From Myxococcaceae bacterium JPH2 (GTDB lineage: Bacteria > Myxococcota > Myxococcia > Myxococcales > Myxococcaceae), in NCBI GenBank assembly GCA_016458225.1, contig JAEMGR010000003.1:1-64000 (forward strand): a stretch of 64,000 bases of DNA. Direction: 5' to 3'. This document shows, in pieces, positions 37,303-45,580 of this stretch. The position numbers and the translations under genes were made by a program. Every line of letters begins with the position of its first letter. The stretch's first letter is position 1. The notes under the pieces are model-generated. The model saw nothing but the letters and a program-made list of their open reading frames with translations, was not told where the DNA came from and did no database searches.

Positions 37303-37765
37303 GCATCTCCAACTGCTCCAGGCGGATGGCCCGCCGCCCGAGCCGCAGGGACGCCAGCGCGAACACCGCCACCCCCCCGAGCAGGCCCACGCCCACGGAG
37401 AACGTCAGCACCGGCATGACCTCCGGGACGTTCACGTCGGCGCGCTTGAGCAGGTACAAGAGCGACGTGGCCACGAAGGACAACAGCGCCGCATAGGTGC
37501 AGTTCATCCCCATCGCGAGGATGCCGTGGCGCCGGTCCAGGATGGCCACCTCCTCGCGCAACAACTGACGGCGAGGATGCCCCTCCGGCAGCGAGCGCCA
37601 CTCCCGCGCCATGTCTCGGATGCGCGCCGTCATCCGCGCGATCTGATTGTCCAACCCCGTCGCCAGGATGCCGCAACCCGACACCATCACCGCCGGCGTC
37701 ACCGCCGCGCCAATCAGCCGCAGCGACGCCAGGTCCATCAACTCGACCGCCGTGCTTCCCGCCAT
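37268..37765 (-). CDS. DUF2721-family membrane protein
   Basis: 165 residues, ATG at 37765 with GGGAG 4 bases upstream. Three hydrophobic segments: near residues 15-35, 85-108 and 115-137. Between the first two is a charged loop typical of DUF2721 ([18 protein letters not shown] then [15 protein letters not shown]). The family is of unknown function. The gene faces the MerR/vWA control region and its end overlaps the stomatin gene. Confidence 0.85.
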   Translation of the reverse strand: MAGSTAVELMDLASLRLIGAAVTPAVMVSGCGILATGLDNQIARMTARIRDMAREWRSLPEGHPRRQLLREEVAILDRRHGILAMGMNCTYAALLSFVATSLLYLLKRADVNVPEVMPVLTFSVGVGLLGGVAVFALASLRLGRRAIRLEQLEMLNEALEEPPRQ

Positions 37766-37809
37766 GTCTCCCTCTGTCCCACCCCGCCCCGGGCCCTCGC
37801 AAGTCCTCG

Positions 37810-37832
37810 ACTCGCCACCATTTATGGCGAGT
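37810..37832. repeat. 8-bp inverted repeat in the MerR/DUF2721 spacer
   Basis: ACTCGCCA (37810-37817) and TGGCGAGT (37825-37832) form a perfect 8-bp repeat around ccattta. It lies immediately before the first TTGACA of the MerR promoter region and between two divergent genes, so it is a candidate operator. Confidence 0.5.
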
Positions 37833-37881
37833 TGACACTGTCGTCTTGACAGTCGAACTGTCGAGTCTTACTGTCTGGGGT
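37832..37881 (+). promoter_or_regulatory. MerR-operon promoter with four copies of ACTGTC
   Basis: Two perfect TTGACA hexamers (37832-37837 and 37846-37851) lie here. The second is followed after 17 bases by TACTGT (37869-37874) as a -10 candidate. ACTGTC occurs at 37837-37842, 37857-37862 and 37870-37875, and inverted (GACAGT) at 37848-37853. The middle pair makes the palindrome GACAGTCGAACTGTC. Transcription from this promoter would begin at or beside the GTG start codon (37882), implying a leaderless message. Promoter and operator assignments are inference from sequence. Confidence 0.6.
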
Positions 37882-38385
37882 GTGAGCACGCGCAAGACAC
37901 AGACAGAGTGGAAGCTGGCGGAGCTGGCCGAGGCGGCGGAGGTCTCGCCGCGCACGGTCCGCTACTACGTCCAGCGCGGGCTGCTCTCCGCGCCGCCCTT
38001 CCGAGGGCCGGACACGGTGTACACGGAGGAGCACCTGGTGCGGCTCAAGGCCATCCGGGTGTTGCAGGCGCGCTTCCTTCCGTTGGACGCCATCCAGGCG
38101 GAGCTGACGCGGCTGACGCCCGAGGCGCTGCGGACGCTGTCGGAGTCGGACGCGACGACCACGCCACCGCACGTGCCGGCCTCGCATCCGATGACGGGCG
38201 CGTCCAAGCCGCACGCGCCACCGCGCCGGGGAGACCGGAAGGACGAGGGCGTGCGTTACCAGCGCTGGGAACTCGCGCCCGGGCTGGAGCTGCAGCTGGC
38301 GGACGGAGCGGAGCCAGGAGTTCGGGCGCTCGCGGAGCGGGTGCGCGCCTTCATCGAAGAGTCCCAGGAAAGGGAGAAGCCATGA
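37882..38385 (+). CDS. MerR-family transcription regulator
   Basis: 167 residues from the GTG at 37882; the frame extends to 37846 but that part lies on the promoter. The winged helix is WKLAELAEAAEVSPRTVRYY, followed by the MerR signature QRGLLSAPPFRGPDTVYTEE and dimer helix to about residue 85. A disordered Pro/Thr/His linker leads to a C-terminal block (YQRWELAPGLELQLADGAE) that resembles a small ligand- or partner-binding tail. No Cys for metal sensing. The start has no ribosome site and may be leaderless. Its stop overlaps the ATG of the VIT/vWA gene, so the two act together. Confidence 0.85.
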   Translation: MSTRKTQTEWKLAELAEAAEVSPRTVRYYVQRGLLSAPPFRGPDTVYTEEHLVRLKAIRVLQARFLPLDAIQAELTRLTPEALRTLSESDATTTPPHVPASHPMTGASKPHAPPRRGDRKDEGVRYQRWELAPGLELQLADGAEPGVRALAERVRAFIEESQEREKP

Positions 38386-40985
38386 ACGAGCAGTGTGGAT
38401 GCGGGCTGTTCACGCGCGACGGGGCGCAGGTTCCACTTCAGGGCGTCGAGGTGACGGGAGAGCTGCTCGGAGGCCATGCGCGGGTGCGCGTGCGCCAGCG
38501 CTACCTCAACACGGAGTCGCGGCCGGTGGAGGCCGTGTACACGTTCCCGCTGCCCTCCGAGGGCACGCTCACCGCCTTCTCCATGACGTGCGCCGGGCGC
38601 CGCGTGGAGGGCATCGTGAAGGAGCGCGAGGAAGCGTTCCGCGCCTATGACTCGGCCATCACCTCCGGGCACGGCGCGGCGCTGCTGGACGAGGAGCGCC
38701 CCAACGTCTTCACCGCGCAGGTGGGCAACCTGCTCCCCGGCGAGGAGACGGTGGTGGAGGTGGAGTTCCTTCAGGCCATCACCGCGGAGGAGGGCAGCGT
38801 GCGGTGGATGCTGCCCACGCTGGTGGCGCCTCGCTACATCCCCGGCGGACCCCAGGGCCACCGCACCGCGCATGGCGTGGCCGACCCCACGGTCCGCGTG
38901 CCGGACGCGGATCGCATCACGCCGCCCGTGGGCGACGCCCGCTATGGCCTGAAGCTGGACCTGCTCGTCGACGTGGGCTCCGAGGTCGTGGTGGAGAGCC
39001 CCTCGCACCAGCTGGCGCTCACCCGCGAGGGGACTCGCGTGCGCGTGGGCTTCTCGCAGGGCGAGGTGGCGTTGGACCGCGACTTCGTGCTGACGCTGCG
39101 CCACCCGGATTCGAACGCGATGCTCACGCCCGTCGTCGCGCACCGCTCGGGCACGGGCCCCGGCACGTTCGCGCTCACGGTGGTGCCGGACCTGCTCACG
39201 CTCGCCGCCGCGCCGCCGCGCCAGGAGGTGGTGTTCCTGGTGGACACCTCCGGCTCCATGGATGGTGAGAGCCTGCCCCAGGCCCAGGCCGCGCTGCGGC
39301 TGTGCCTGCGCCACCTGCGCGAGGGTGACCGCTTCAACGTCATCGCGTTCCAGAGCAGCTTCCGTGGCTTCAAGCCCGAGCCCGTGCCCTTCACCCAGCG
39401 CACGCTGGAGGAGGCGGACGCGTGGGTCGCCAAGCTGCACGCGGACGGTGGCACCGAGCTGCTCGCGCCCATGGTGGCGGCGACGAAGGCCGTGCCGGAC
39501 GGCGTGGTGGTGCTGCTCACCGACGGACAGGTGGGCAACGAGGCGGAGATCCTCAACGCCGTGCTGAGCGCGCGGAAGACGGCGCGGGTGTACTCGTTTG
39601 GCATTGGCACCAACGTGAGCGATGTGTTGCTGCGCGACCTCGCGCGCCAGACGGGCGGCGCGGTGGAGTTCATCCATCCGGGCGAGCGCATCGACGACAA
39701 GGTGGTGGCGCAGTTCGCCAAGGCGCTCGCGCCGCGCGTGACGGACCTGGAGGTGCAGTTCGATGGCGTGCAGGCCAACGAGCTGTCTCCCACGGACCTG
39801 CCCCCGCTCGTGGATGGCGTGCCCTGGACGCTGTTCGGCCGCTACGACGCGCCGGGCCTCGGCTCGGTGCGAATCAAGGGGCGCTCGGGCCGCGAGAGCT
39901 TCTCGCTCACCGTGCGCTTGGACCTGCCGGCCACGTCCGACCGTCCGGCGGTGGAGAAGTTGTGGGCCGCCGAGCGCATCCGCGGTTGGGATGCGGCGGT
40001 GCTCACCGGCCGGCGCGCCCAGGCGATGAAGGAGCGCATCGTCCAGCTCGCGCTCGCGCACCAGATTGTCACGCGCCACACCTCGTTCGTGGTGGTGGAG
40101 GAGCGCGTGGGCGCGCGGCTCTCCACCGCGCAGCCCGAGACGCGCGTCGTCCCGGTGCACGCACCGGCCGGCTGGGCCATGTTCGGCGCGAAGAAGGACG
40201 AGGCCGCCGATGGAGGCCCTGGCATGGCGGTGGGCGGTGGCGGAAGCATGCGCAACCGAGGCGCCGTCTCCGGAGGTCCGCCGTCGGTCGCGATCGCCGC
40301 GGGCCCACCCCGCATGTCCTCCCCCATCACGGGCAGCTTCGCCGCGGTGCCTCCTCCTCCGAGCGCACCCGCGCCCGCGCCCATGATGGACGCGATGGAG
40401 ATGGAGCGCGCCGCGCCCATGCGCAAGGAGCTCGAGGAGGCGCGCCGTGCGCCCAAGCTGCTCTCCAAGAAGAAGGGCGGTCCGCCGCCTGGAGCGCTCG
40501 CGCAGGACAAGGCCGCGTGGCCCGCGCCGATGGAGGTGGCGCCGTCCGATGACGACGCCTTCTCCGAGCCGATGGAGTCGCTGGCGCAGGGCGAGGGCGG
40601 AGAAGACGGGGTCGTCGCGCTGCTCGGGCGACAGCTCGCCAATGGCCTGTGGGCCGGAACCGGCACGGGCGCGGAGCCCGTGCGTCAGGCCCGCGCCACC
40701 GCGCTGGTGCTCCTGGAGCTGCTGCGCCAGGGCGTCACCAGTGGCCACGCGCTGCACGGCGCGCAGGTGAAGAAGGCGGTGGACGCGCTGCTCGCGCTCG
40801 TCGCGCAGCTCAGCGGTGAGCCCGCGGTGGCGGAACTCGCGCTGGGTGTCGCCTGGCTGGTGGCCGCGGGTCCGCGCACGCGAGGCCGCATCGAGCAGGC
40901 CGCGAAGCCGCTCAGCGGCCTCTCCGGCCGGATGGGCAACGAGGTGGCCCTGCGCGAGCACGTGGACGCGCTCTCCACGCGCTAG
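38382..40985 (+). CDS. VIT and von Willebrand factor A domain protein
   Basis: 867 residues; ATG at 38382 overlaps the MerR stop, with GGGAG upstream. Residues ~5-135 form a VIT domain (VRVRQRYLNTESRPVEAVYT, then EERPNVFTAQVGNLLPGEE). Residues ~280-455 are a vWA domain with a full MIDAS: FLVDTSGSMDG, the Thr in GGTELLAPM and the Asp in LLTDGQVGNEAE. A beta-rich region, a Pro/Met/Gly-rich linker (~600-700) and a helical C-terminal domain follow. No signal peptide, so it may stay in the cytoplasm, unlike animal ITI chains. Metal-dependent protein binding is expected; partner unknown. Confidence 0.9.
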   Translation: MNEQCGCGLFTRDGAQVPLQGVEVTGELLGGHARVRVRQRYLNTESRPVEAVYTFPLPSEGTLTAFSMTCAGRRVEGIVKEREEAFRAYDSAITSGHGAALLDEERPNVFTAQVGNLLPGEETVVEVEFLQAITAEEGSVRWMLPTLVAPRYIPGGPQGHRTAHGVADPTVRVPDADRITPPVGDARYGLKLDLLVDVGSEVVVESPSHQLALTREGTRVRVGFSQGEVALDRDFVLTLRHPDSNAMLTPVVAHRSGTGPGTFALTVVPDLLTLAAAPPRQEVVFLVDTSGSMDGESLPQAQAALRLCLRHLREGDRFNVIAFQSSFRGFKPEPVPFTQRTLEEADAWVAKLHADGGTELLAPMVAATKAVPDGVVVLLTDGQVGNEAEILNAVLSARKTARVYSFGIGTNVSDVLLRDLARQTGGAVEFIHPGERIDDKVVAQFAKALAPRVTDLEVQFDGVQANELSPTDLPPLVDGVPWTLFGRYDAPGLGSVRIKGRSGRESFSLTVRLDLPATSDRPAVEKLWAAERIRGWDAAVLTGRRAQAMKERIVQLALAHQIVTRHTSFVVVEERVGARLSTAQPETRVVPVHAPAGWAMFGAKKDEAADGGPGMAVGGGGSMRNRGAVSGGPPSVAIAAGPPRMSSPITGSFAAVPPPPSAPAPAPMMDAMEMERAAPMRKELEEARRAPKLLSKKKGGPPPGALAQDKAAWPAPMEVAPSDDDAFSEPMESLAQGEGGEDGVVALLGRQLANGLWAGTGTGAEPVRQARATALVLLELLRQGVTSGHALHGAQVKKAVDALLALVAQLSGEPAVAELALGVAWLVAAGPRTRGRIEQAAKPLSGLSGRMGNEVALREHVDALSTR

Positions 40986-40987
40986 GT

Positions 40988-40999
40988 CCTGTCGACAGG
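40988..40999. repeat. 12-bp perfect palindrome CCTGTCGACAGG
   Basis: Lies directly after the vWA gene stop. Its core CTGTCGACAG shares CTGTCGA with the operator upstream of the MerR gene. It could be a further regulator site or chance. Confidence 0.35.
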
Positions 41000-41045
41000 G
41001 TCCCGCGGTGAAGCGTGGAGACCCGCGAGAGAAGACAGAGCAAGT

Positions 41046-41074
41046 CGTGGCTGGGGCAGCAGTCCCCAGCCGCG
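41046..41074 (+). terminator. Strong GC hairpin after the MerR-vWA operon
   Basis: An 11-bp stem (41046-41056 with 41064-41074) contains one G-T pair around a 7-base loop (core GGCTGGGG/CCCCAGCC). It lies 61 bases past the vWA stop and 62 bases before the LytS start. No T-run follows, so termination is only probable. Confidence 0.45.
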
Positions 41075-41135
41075 ATGCGTCGAGGCCGCGCTTGAGCCAT
41101 AGTGCACGGCTGAAGTTGAGCGACGGAGCCGGTGG

Positions 41136-42182
41136 GTGTTGTCAGCGAAAACAGCGAAGTTCTGGCTCCTCCAGGGTCTGGGCTGGTTGCCCTACACGCT
41201 CTTGCAGCTCTTGTTTCGAGCAGACGACCCGCCTCACTTTCGCTTCGAGCACGGCCTCTTCGCCGCAAGCCTCACGCTGCTGGCCTTGCTCGGCAGCCTG
41301 GCGCTGCGCGCTGTCTATCGAAGGAGCGGGGCACGCCCGGGGGGTGAGCTGAGAGGGTTGGCGCTCGTCCTGGGCGCCAGCCTGATGGTCGCGCTCGCCG
41401 TGGACCTGGGGCATCACGCCCTGCTGTGGATGCTGGCCCGGCTGCAAGAGCGCTTCATCCCGCTGGCGGATGAGCAGCCCCTGTTCTCCCGAGCGCCCCT
41501 CCTGGTCATCACCTACCTCGCCTGGAGCCTCCTCTATCTGGCGCTGAGCCGTCAGGAGCGGCTGGCGCATGCGGTGTTGGCCCAGCAAGAGCTGGCCTTT
41601 GCCCTGCGCGAGGCGGAGCTGCAAAGCCTGCTCACGCAGTTGAGTCCCCACTTTCTCTTCAATGCCATCAACAACATTCGCGCGCTCATCCTGAAAGACG
41701 CCGAATCCGCCCGTCAGATGCTCGGCAAGTTCGCGGACCTGTTGCGCTATCGGATCGACGGCAACAAGGCCGCCTTGGTCACGGTCGCCGACGAACTGGC
41801 GGTGGTGCACGACTACCTGGACCTGATGCGCCTCCAGCTGGGCAAGCGCCTGCACTATGAAGAACGCATCGACAGCGCGAGCTTGACCCGGATGACGCCC
41901 AAGCTGTCGCTGCAATTGCTCGTGGAGAATGCCGTGAAACACGGCATGAGCAGGACCTCCGCCCCCGGGGCGTTGCACTTGGAGGTCGACGCGGACGACA
42001 CCTCTCTGCGCATGGTGGTCCGCAATACCGGCAGGCTCGGCGACACCAGCTCAGCGCCGGGCATGGGCTTGACCAACCTCAAGAAACGGCTGGCCCTGGC
42101 CTTTGGTGACGCGGCCCGCTTCTCCCTGCAGCAAGAGGGAGAGTGCGTCACGGCCCGAATCCACATTGAGAGCGCATCGTGA
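41136..42182 (+). CDS. LytS-family sensor histidine kinase
   Basis: 348 residues from the GTG at 41136 (GGAG 7 bases upstream). Four hydrophobic segments span residues ~10-140, so it is an inner-membrane protein without a large sensor domain. The His_kinase motif LLTQLSPHFLFNAINNIR holds the phosphorylated His near residue 171. The ATPase part has LLVENAVKHGM and GMGLTNLKKRL. It pairs with the LytTR regulator whose GTG overlaps its stop (GTGA). Confidence 0.92.
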   Translation: MLSAKTAKFWLLQGLGWLPYTLLQLLFRADDPPHFRFEHGLFAASLTLLALLGSLALRAVYRRSGARPGGELRGLALVLGASLMVALAVDLGHHALLWMLARLQERFIPLADEQPLFSRAPLLVITYLAWSLLYLALSRQERLAHAVLAQQELAFALREAELQSLLTQLSPHFLFNAINNIRALILKDAESARQMLGKFADLLRYRIDGNKAALVTVADELAVVHDYLDLMRLQLGKRLHYEERIDSASLTRMTPKLSLQLLVENAVKHGMSRTSAPGALHLEVDADDTSLRMVVRNTGRLGDTSSAPGMGLTNLKKRLALAFGDAARFSLQQEGECVTARIHIESAS

Positions 42183-42880
42183 TTCGCACGCTGATCGTCG
42201 AAGATTCAGAACTGGCCCGGTTCGAGCTGGAACACCAACTGCGCGCACACCCGCAGATCCAACTCGTTGGCCAGGCGGACGACATCGACAGCGCCGAGGC
42301 CCTGATTGAGGCCTCGGCTCCCGACCTGATTCTTCTGGATATCGACCTGCCCGGAGGCAACGCGTTTCAATTGCTGGAGCGGTTGGAGCACATCCCGCCC
42401 ATCATCTTCACCACGGCGTTCGAGCAGTACGCCTTGGCCGCCTTCGAGTTCAACACGGTGGACTATCTGCTCAAGCCCATCAAACCGGAGCGCCTGGCCA
42501 AGGCCTTGGCGAGGGTGCCCGCCGAGCCCGTGCGGCAAGCCACGCTCACTCCGGAGAATCAAATCTTCGTCAAGGACGGCGAGCGCTGCTTCCTGGTCAA
42601 GCTCAAGGACATCCGCTGCCTTGAAGCCGTGGGAAACTACACCCAGCTGTACTTCGGAACGAACTCCCCGCTCCTCTACCGCTCGCTGAACAAGATCGAG
42701 GAACGGCTGGACCCCAACGTGTTCTTCCGCGCCAGCCGTCAACACCTCGTCAACCTGGGCTACGTAGAACACGTCGAGCCCTGGTCGAATGGTGGACTGC
42801 GACTCACACTGCGCGGCGGCCAGGAGATCGACGTCTCCCGCCGCCAGAGTGGCCTCCTGAAACAGTTGCTCAGCCTGTGA
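42179..42880 (+). CDS. LytTR-family response regulator
   Basis: 233 residues, GTG start overlapping the kinase stop. Receiver domain with acidic pocket (VEDS) and phospho-acceptor Asp54 in LILLDIDLPG, the Thr in FTTAFE and the Lys in LLKPIKPE. The C-terminal LytTR DNA-binding domain has IRCLEAVGNYTQLYF and FFRASRQHLVNLGYV. Targets are not evident; a following gene on the same strand is absent, since the next gene is convergent 18 bases away. Confidence 0.93.
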   Translation: MIRTLIVEDSELARFELEHQLRAHPQIQLVGQADDIDSAEALIEASAPDLILLDIDLPGGNAFQLLERLEHIPPIIFTTAFEQYALAAFEFNTVDYLLKPIKPERLAKALARVPAEPVRQATLTPENQIFVKDGERCFLVKLKDIRCLEAVGNYTQLYFGTNSPLLYRSLNKIEERLDPNVFFRASRQHLVNLGYVEHVEPWSNGGLRLTLRGGQEIDVSRRQSGLLKQLLSL

Positions 42881-42898
42881 GCGGCCCCATGCGCCCGG

Positions 42899-44266
42899 TC
42901 ACCGCGTCTTGACGCCCACGCTGTCGCCGGCGAGGCGGTCGTGCAGGGTCATCACGCGCTTCCCGTCCGCACCTTCGCTGAAGGTGACGTGGTTGAAGCC
43001 CTCCGCGAAGAAGTAGCGACCGTCCACGCTCTGGAGCAGTTCCACTGGCTCGCTGCCGACGCGCTGGGAGTAGAGCTTTCCCTCGCGGGCCAGGACTTCA
43101 CGCACCACGCCCTGTCCAAAGTCATACGCCCCCAGCCACTCATCCGCGTGCGGATGCGGCGTGGGCAGCTTGTTGTACGGCTTTCCCAAGGCGATGGCCG
43201 CCAACTCCACCGCGAGGTCGCTGGGGTCCAGGAACTCGGCATTCGTCAGGATCGCGACATACACACGCTGCTCGGGGATGCGCAGGACATAGGCGTTGTA
43301 GCCATCAATGAACCCGCTGTGCTCGAAGCTCGGCACCCCTTGCACCTCCGCGGTGAACCAGCCGAAGCCGTAGGGCTGTTTCGTGCCATCCACCAGCACC
43401 GCCTGGCTGAACGCCTGGGCCAGCAGGCGCTGGCTCACCAGCGTGTCCGAGTAGAGCGCCAGGTCCCACCGGTTCAAGTCGTCGACCGTGCTCACCAGGC
43501 CGCCGGCGCCCTGCGGCTGGCTCATGCTGATGAAGTCCGCGTTCATCAACTGCCCCTCTCGCTTCTGATACCCCTGGGCGCGACCCGGGATGAGCGCGAG
43601 GTGGCTGCCGTAGCGCGTCTGCTTCATGCCCAGTGGCGCGAAGATGGCTCGCTGCATGTAGTCCGCGTAGGACTGCTGACTGGCCAGCTCAATCAACCGG
43701 GTGAGCAGGATGTAGTTGGAGTTGCTGTAGCTGAAGCGCGTGCCTGGCTCGAACTCCAGGGGCAGGTCCTTGAAGAAGGCCAGCAGCTCATCCAGCGAGG
43801 CATCCTTGCGCCGGGCCGCGCGCGACTCCGGGATGCGGCTGATGTTCTTCACGCCCGAGGTATGGGTCAGCAGTTGGCGAACCGTGACAGCCGCCAGGGG
43901 TCCGGTTGCCCCCGAGAAGGTCGCGCCTATCGGCGCATCCAGTGACAGCTTGCCCGCCTCCACCAACTGGAGCACCGCCACCGCGGTGAACTGCTTGCTG
44001 ACCGAGGCCAGCCGCAACACGCTGTCTGGCCGCATCGCCACCTGGTTCTCCACGTCCGAGAGACCGTAGGCCTTGCGCAAGAGGACCTCGCTTCCCTTGC
44101 GGACCAGCACGACTCCACCCGGCCCTGAGGGCGAGAAGACGGGCTGTGCGGCCCGCTCCAGCCGCGCCACGACGGCGGAAGCAGGCTTGCCTTGCGCCAC
44201 CAGCGGGGCCACCGTGGCGAGCAGGACGATGAGCCCCATCACTCTCAGGGGTTGGGATGTGTTCAA
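42899..44266 (-). CDS. Class C beta-lactamase-like serine hydrolase
   Basis: 455 residues from a TTG at 44266, supported by GGAG 6 bases upstream. Signal peptide to about residue 29 (GLIVLLATVAPLVAQG). Active-site motifs of the beta-lactamase/PBP fold are present: SVSK (Ser88, Lys91), YSN in FSYSNSNYILL, and HSG in FEHSGFIDGYN in place of KTG. The C-terminal ~100 residues form an extra lipocalin-like domain (LGAYDFGQGVVREVLARE). Such proteins are usually periplasmic esterases or peptidases rather than drug-degrading lactamases. The ribosome site lies inside a hairpin. Confidence 0.9.
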   Translation of the reverse strand: MNTSQPLRVMGLIVLLATVAPLVAQGKPASAVVARLERAAQPVFSPSGPGGVVLVRKGSEVLLRKAYGLSDVENQVAMRPDSVLRLASVSKQFTAVAVLQLVEAGKLSLDAPIGATFSGATGPLAAVTVRQLLTHTSGVKNISRIPESRAARRKDASLDELLAFFKDLPLEFEPGTRFSYSNSNYILLTRLIELASQQSYADYMQRAIFAPLGMKQTRYGSHLALIPGRAQGYQKREGQLMNADFISMSQPQGAGGLVSTVDDLNRWDLALYSDTLVSQRLLAQAFSQAVLVDGTKQPYGFGWFTAEVQGVPSFEHSGFIDGYNAYVLRIPEQRVYVAILTNAEFLDPSDLAVELAAIALGKPYNKLPTPHPHADEWLGAYDFGQGVVREVLAREGKLYSQRVGSEPVELLQSVDGRYFFAEGFNHVTFSEGADGKRVMTLHDRLAGDSVGVKTR

Positions 44267-44272
44267 GGCGTT

Positions 44273-44294
44273 CTCCAGGTGGGGGTTCCTGGAG
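44273..44294 (-). promoter_or_regulatory. Hairpin covering the ribosome site of the serine hydrolase
   Basis: CTCCAGG (44273-44279) and CCTGGAG (44288-44294) make a perfect 7-bp stem. On the mRNA the GGAG ribosome site, 6 bases before the TTG start, is in the 3' arm paired with CTCC. It could lower or regulate translation. Confidence 0.4.
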
Positions 44295-44404
44295 GCAAGC
44301 TACGGTCCGCGGCCCTCCCGCCCCAGACAGTTAGGATGAGCGGTCGGGACGCTGTTTGAGCGGCGAGGCTCGCGTGGCGGACGGCGCGAGCGCGAGCGAA
44401 TGGC

Positions 44405-45421
44405 TCAGCGCATCTTCAGCACCACTCGGAAGCGGGCATGGTTGCTCATCATCCGGTCGAAGGCCTCGCCCGCGCGCTCCAGGGGAAACACCTCGTTCAT
44501 CGAGCGCACCCCCGTGAGCGCGCTGAAGTCCATGGTGTCCTGCGAGTCCTGGGGAACGCCGCTGGGCCACCCCTGGACGCGCTGGCGCTTCGCGATGAGC
44601 TGCAGGCTCGTGACGGGAATGGGCTCGGCGCCCGCGCCCAGCAAGAGCAGGACGCCGTCGCGGCCCAGGCCGCCAATCAGGTCCGCCGCCAGGCGACTGC
44701 TCGACGCGGTCATCATGATGACGCGCGCGCCGCCCAGGGCCTGGAGCGCCTTGGCCACCTCGACCTTTTCCGTGTCGATGTAGTCATGGGCGCCCAGCTC
44801 CAGCGCGAGCTTCCGCTTGTCCTCTCCGCGCGAGATGGCCACGGTGCGGTAGCCCAGCTTGCGCGCGAACTGGATGGCCAGGTGCCCCAGGCCCCCAATG
44901 CCTTGCACCGCCACCAGCGAGCCCGGCTTCGCGCCCATGTTCCGCAAGGAGTTGAACGTCGTCACGCCCGCGCACAAGAGCGGCGCGGCGTCCTCGGGCT
45001 TCATGCCGTCCGGGACGCGGGCCAGGGCCTCCTGGGGCGCGAGCATGTACTCGGCGTAGCCGCCGTCGTAGCTGATGCCGCAGACTTGCTGGAAGTCACA
45101 GGTGACGAAGTCACCCACGCGGCACGCGGGGCACTGGCCGCAGTGGCCGCCGTGCCAGCCCACGCCCACGTGCTGGCCCACCTTCCACGCCGTCACCCCG
45201 GGCCCCGCCTTGTCGATGCGGCCCACCACTTCATGGCCGGGCACCCGTGGGTACTTCACGGGCATCCACCCCTCCTTGGTAATCGCGTCGCTGTGACAGA
45301 CGCCGCACGCGTCCACGGCGATGAGCACCTGCCCGGGACCAGGCTCGGGGACGTCCTGCTCCACGACCTCGAGCGGGCCCTTCGCCTGCTTCACCTGCAC
45401 CGCCTTCATCTTCCTGGCCAT
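44405..45421 (-). CDS. Zinc-dependent alcohol dehydrogenase
   Basis: 338 residues, ATG at 45421 with GGGAGG 5 bases upstream. Catalytic zinc ligands are Cys42, His63 and Cys150 (CGVCHSD, GHEVVG, LLCAGVTTF). Structural zinc ligands are Cys94, 97, 100 and 108 (HCGQCPACRVGDFVTC). The nucleotide fold has GIGGLGHLAIQ. Length and motifs match the AdhP/AdhT class of NAD-dependent ethanol-type dehydrogenases. Substrate not determinable. It stands alone, downstream of a strong hairpin that ends the esterase gene. Confidence 0.93.
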   Translation of the reverse strand: MARKMKAVQVKQAKGPLEVVEQDVPEPGPGQVLIAVDACGVCHSDAITKEGWMPVKYPRVPGHEVVGRIDKAGPGVTAWKVGQHVGVGWHGGHCGQCPACRVGDFVTCDFQQVCGISYDGGYAEYMLAPQEALARVPDGMKPEDAAPLLCAGVTTFNSLRNMGAKPGSLVAVQGIGGLGHLAIQFARKLGYRTVAISRGEDKRKLALELGAHDYIDTEKVEVAKALQALGGARVIMMTASSSRLAADLIGGLGRDGVLLLLGAGAEPIPVTSLQLIAKRQRVQGWPSGVPQDSQDTMDFSALTGVRSMNEVFPLERAGEAFDRMMSNHARFRVVLKMR

Positions 45422-45500
45422 CGCGCCCTCCCCCGTGGGTGTGAAGAACGCGGATGAATATGGACAGGCCCCGAAGTGAAGACGACAGCCCCTCTGGAGT

Positions 45501-45534
45501 CATGGAGGCGGCCATGCGGGCGGCCGCCTCCATG
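45501..45534 (-). terminator. Hairpin between esterase and alcohol dehydrogenase genes
   Basis: CATGGAGGCGGCC (45501-45513) and GGCCGCCTCCATG (45522-45534) form a perfect 13-bp stem with an 8-base loop, 47 bases after the esterase stop. There is no T-run, but the place suits a terminator. Confidence 0.5.
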
Positions 45535-45580
45535 TCAGCGATGCTCCGTCACACGGACCGGAGCCGTGGGGCACGCCGTC

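Noticed and set aside
42899-44266. Antibiotic-resistance beta-lactamase
   Set aside because: The third motif is HSG not KTG, and an extra C-terminal domain is present; this fits the general esterase/peptidase branch.
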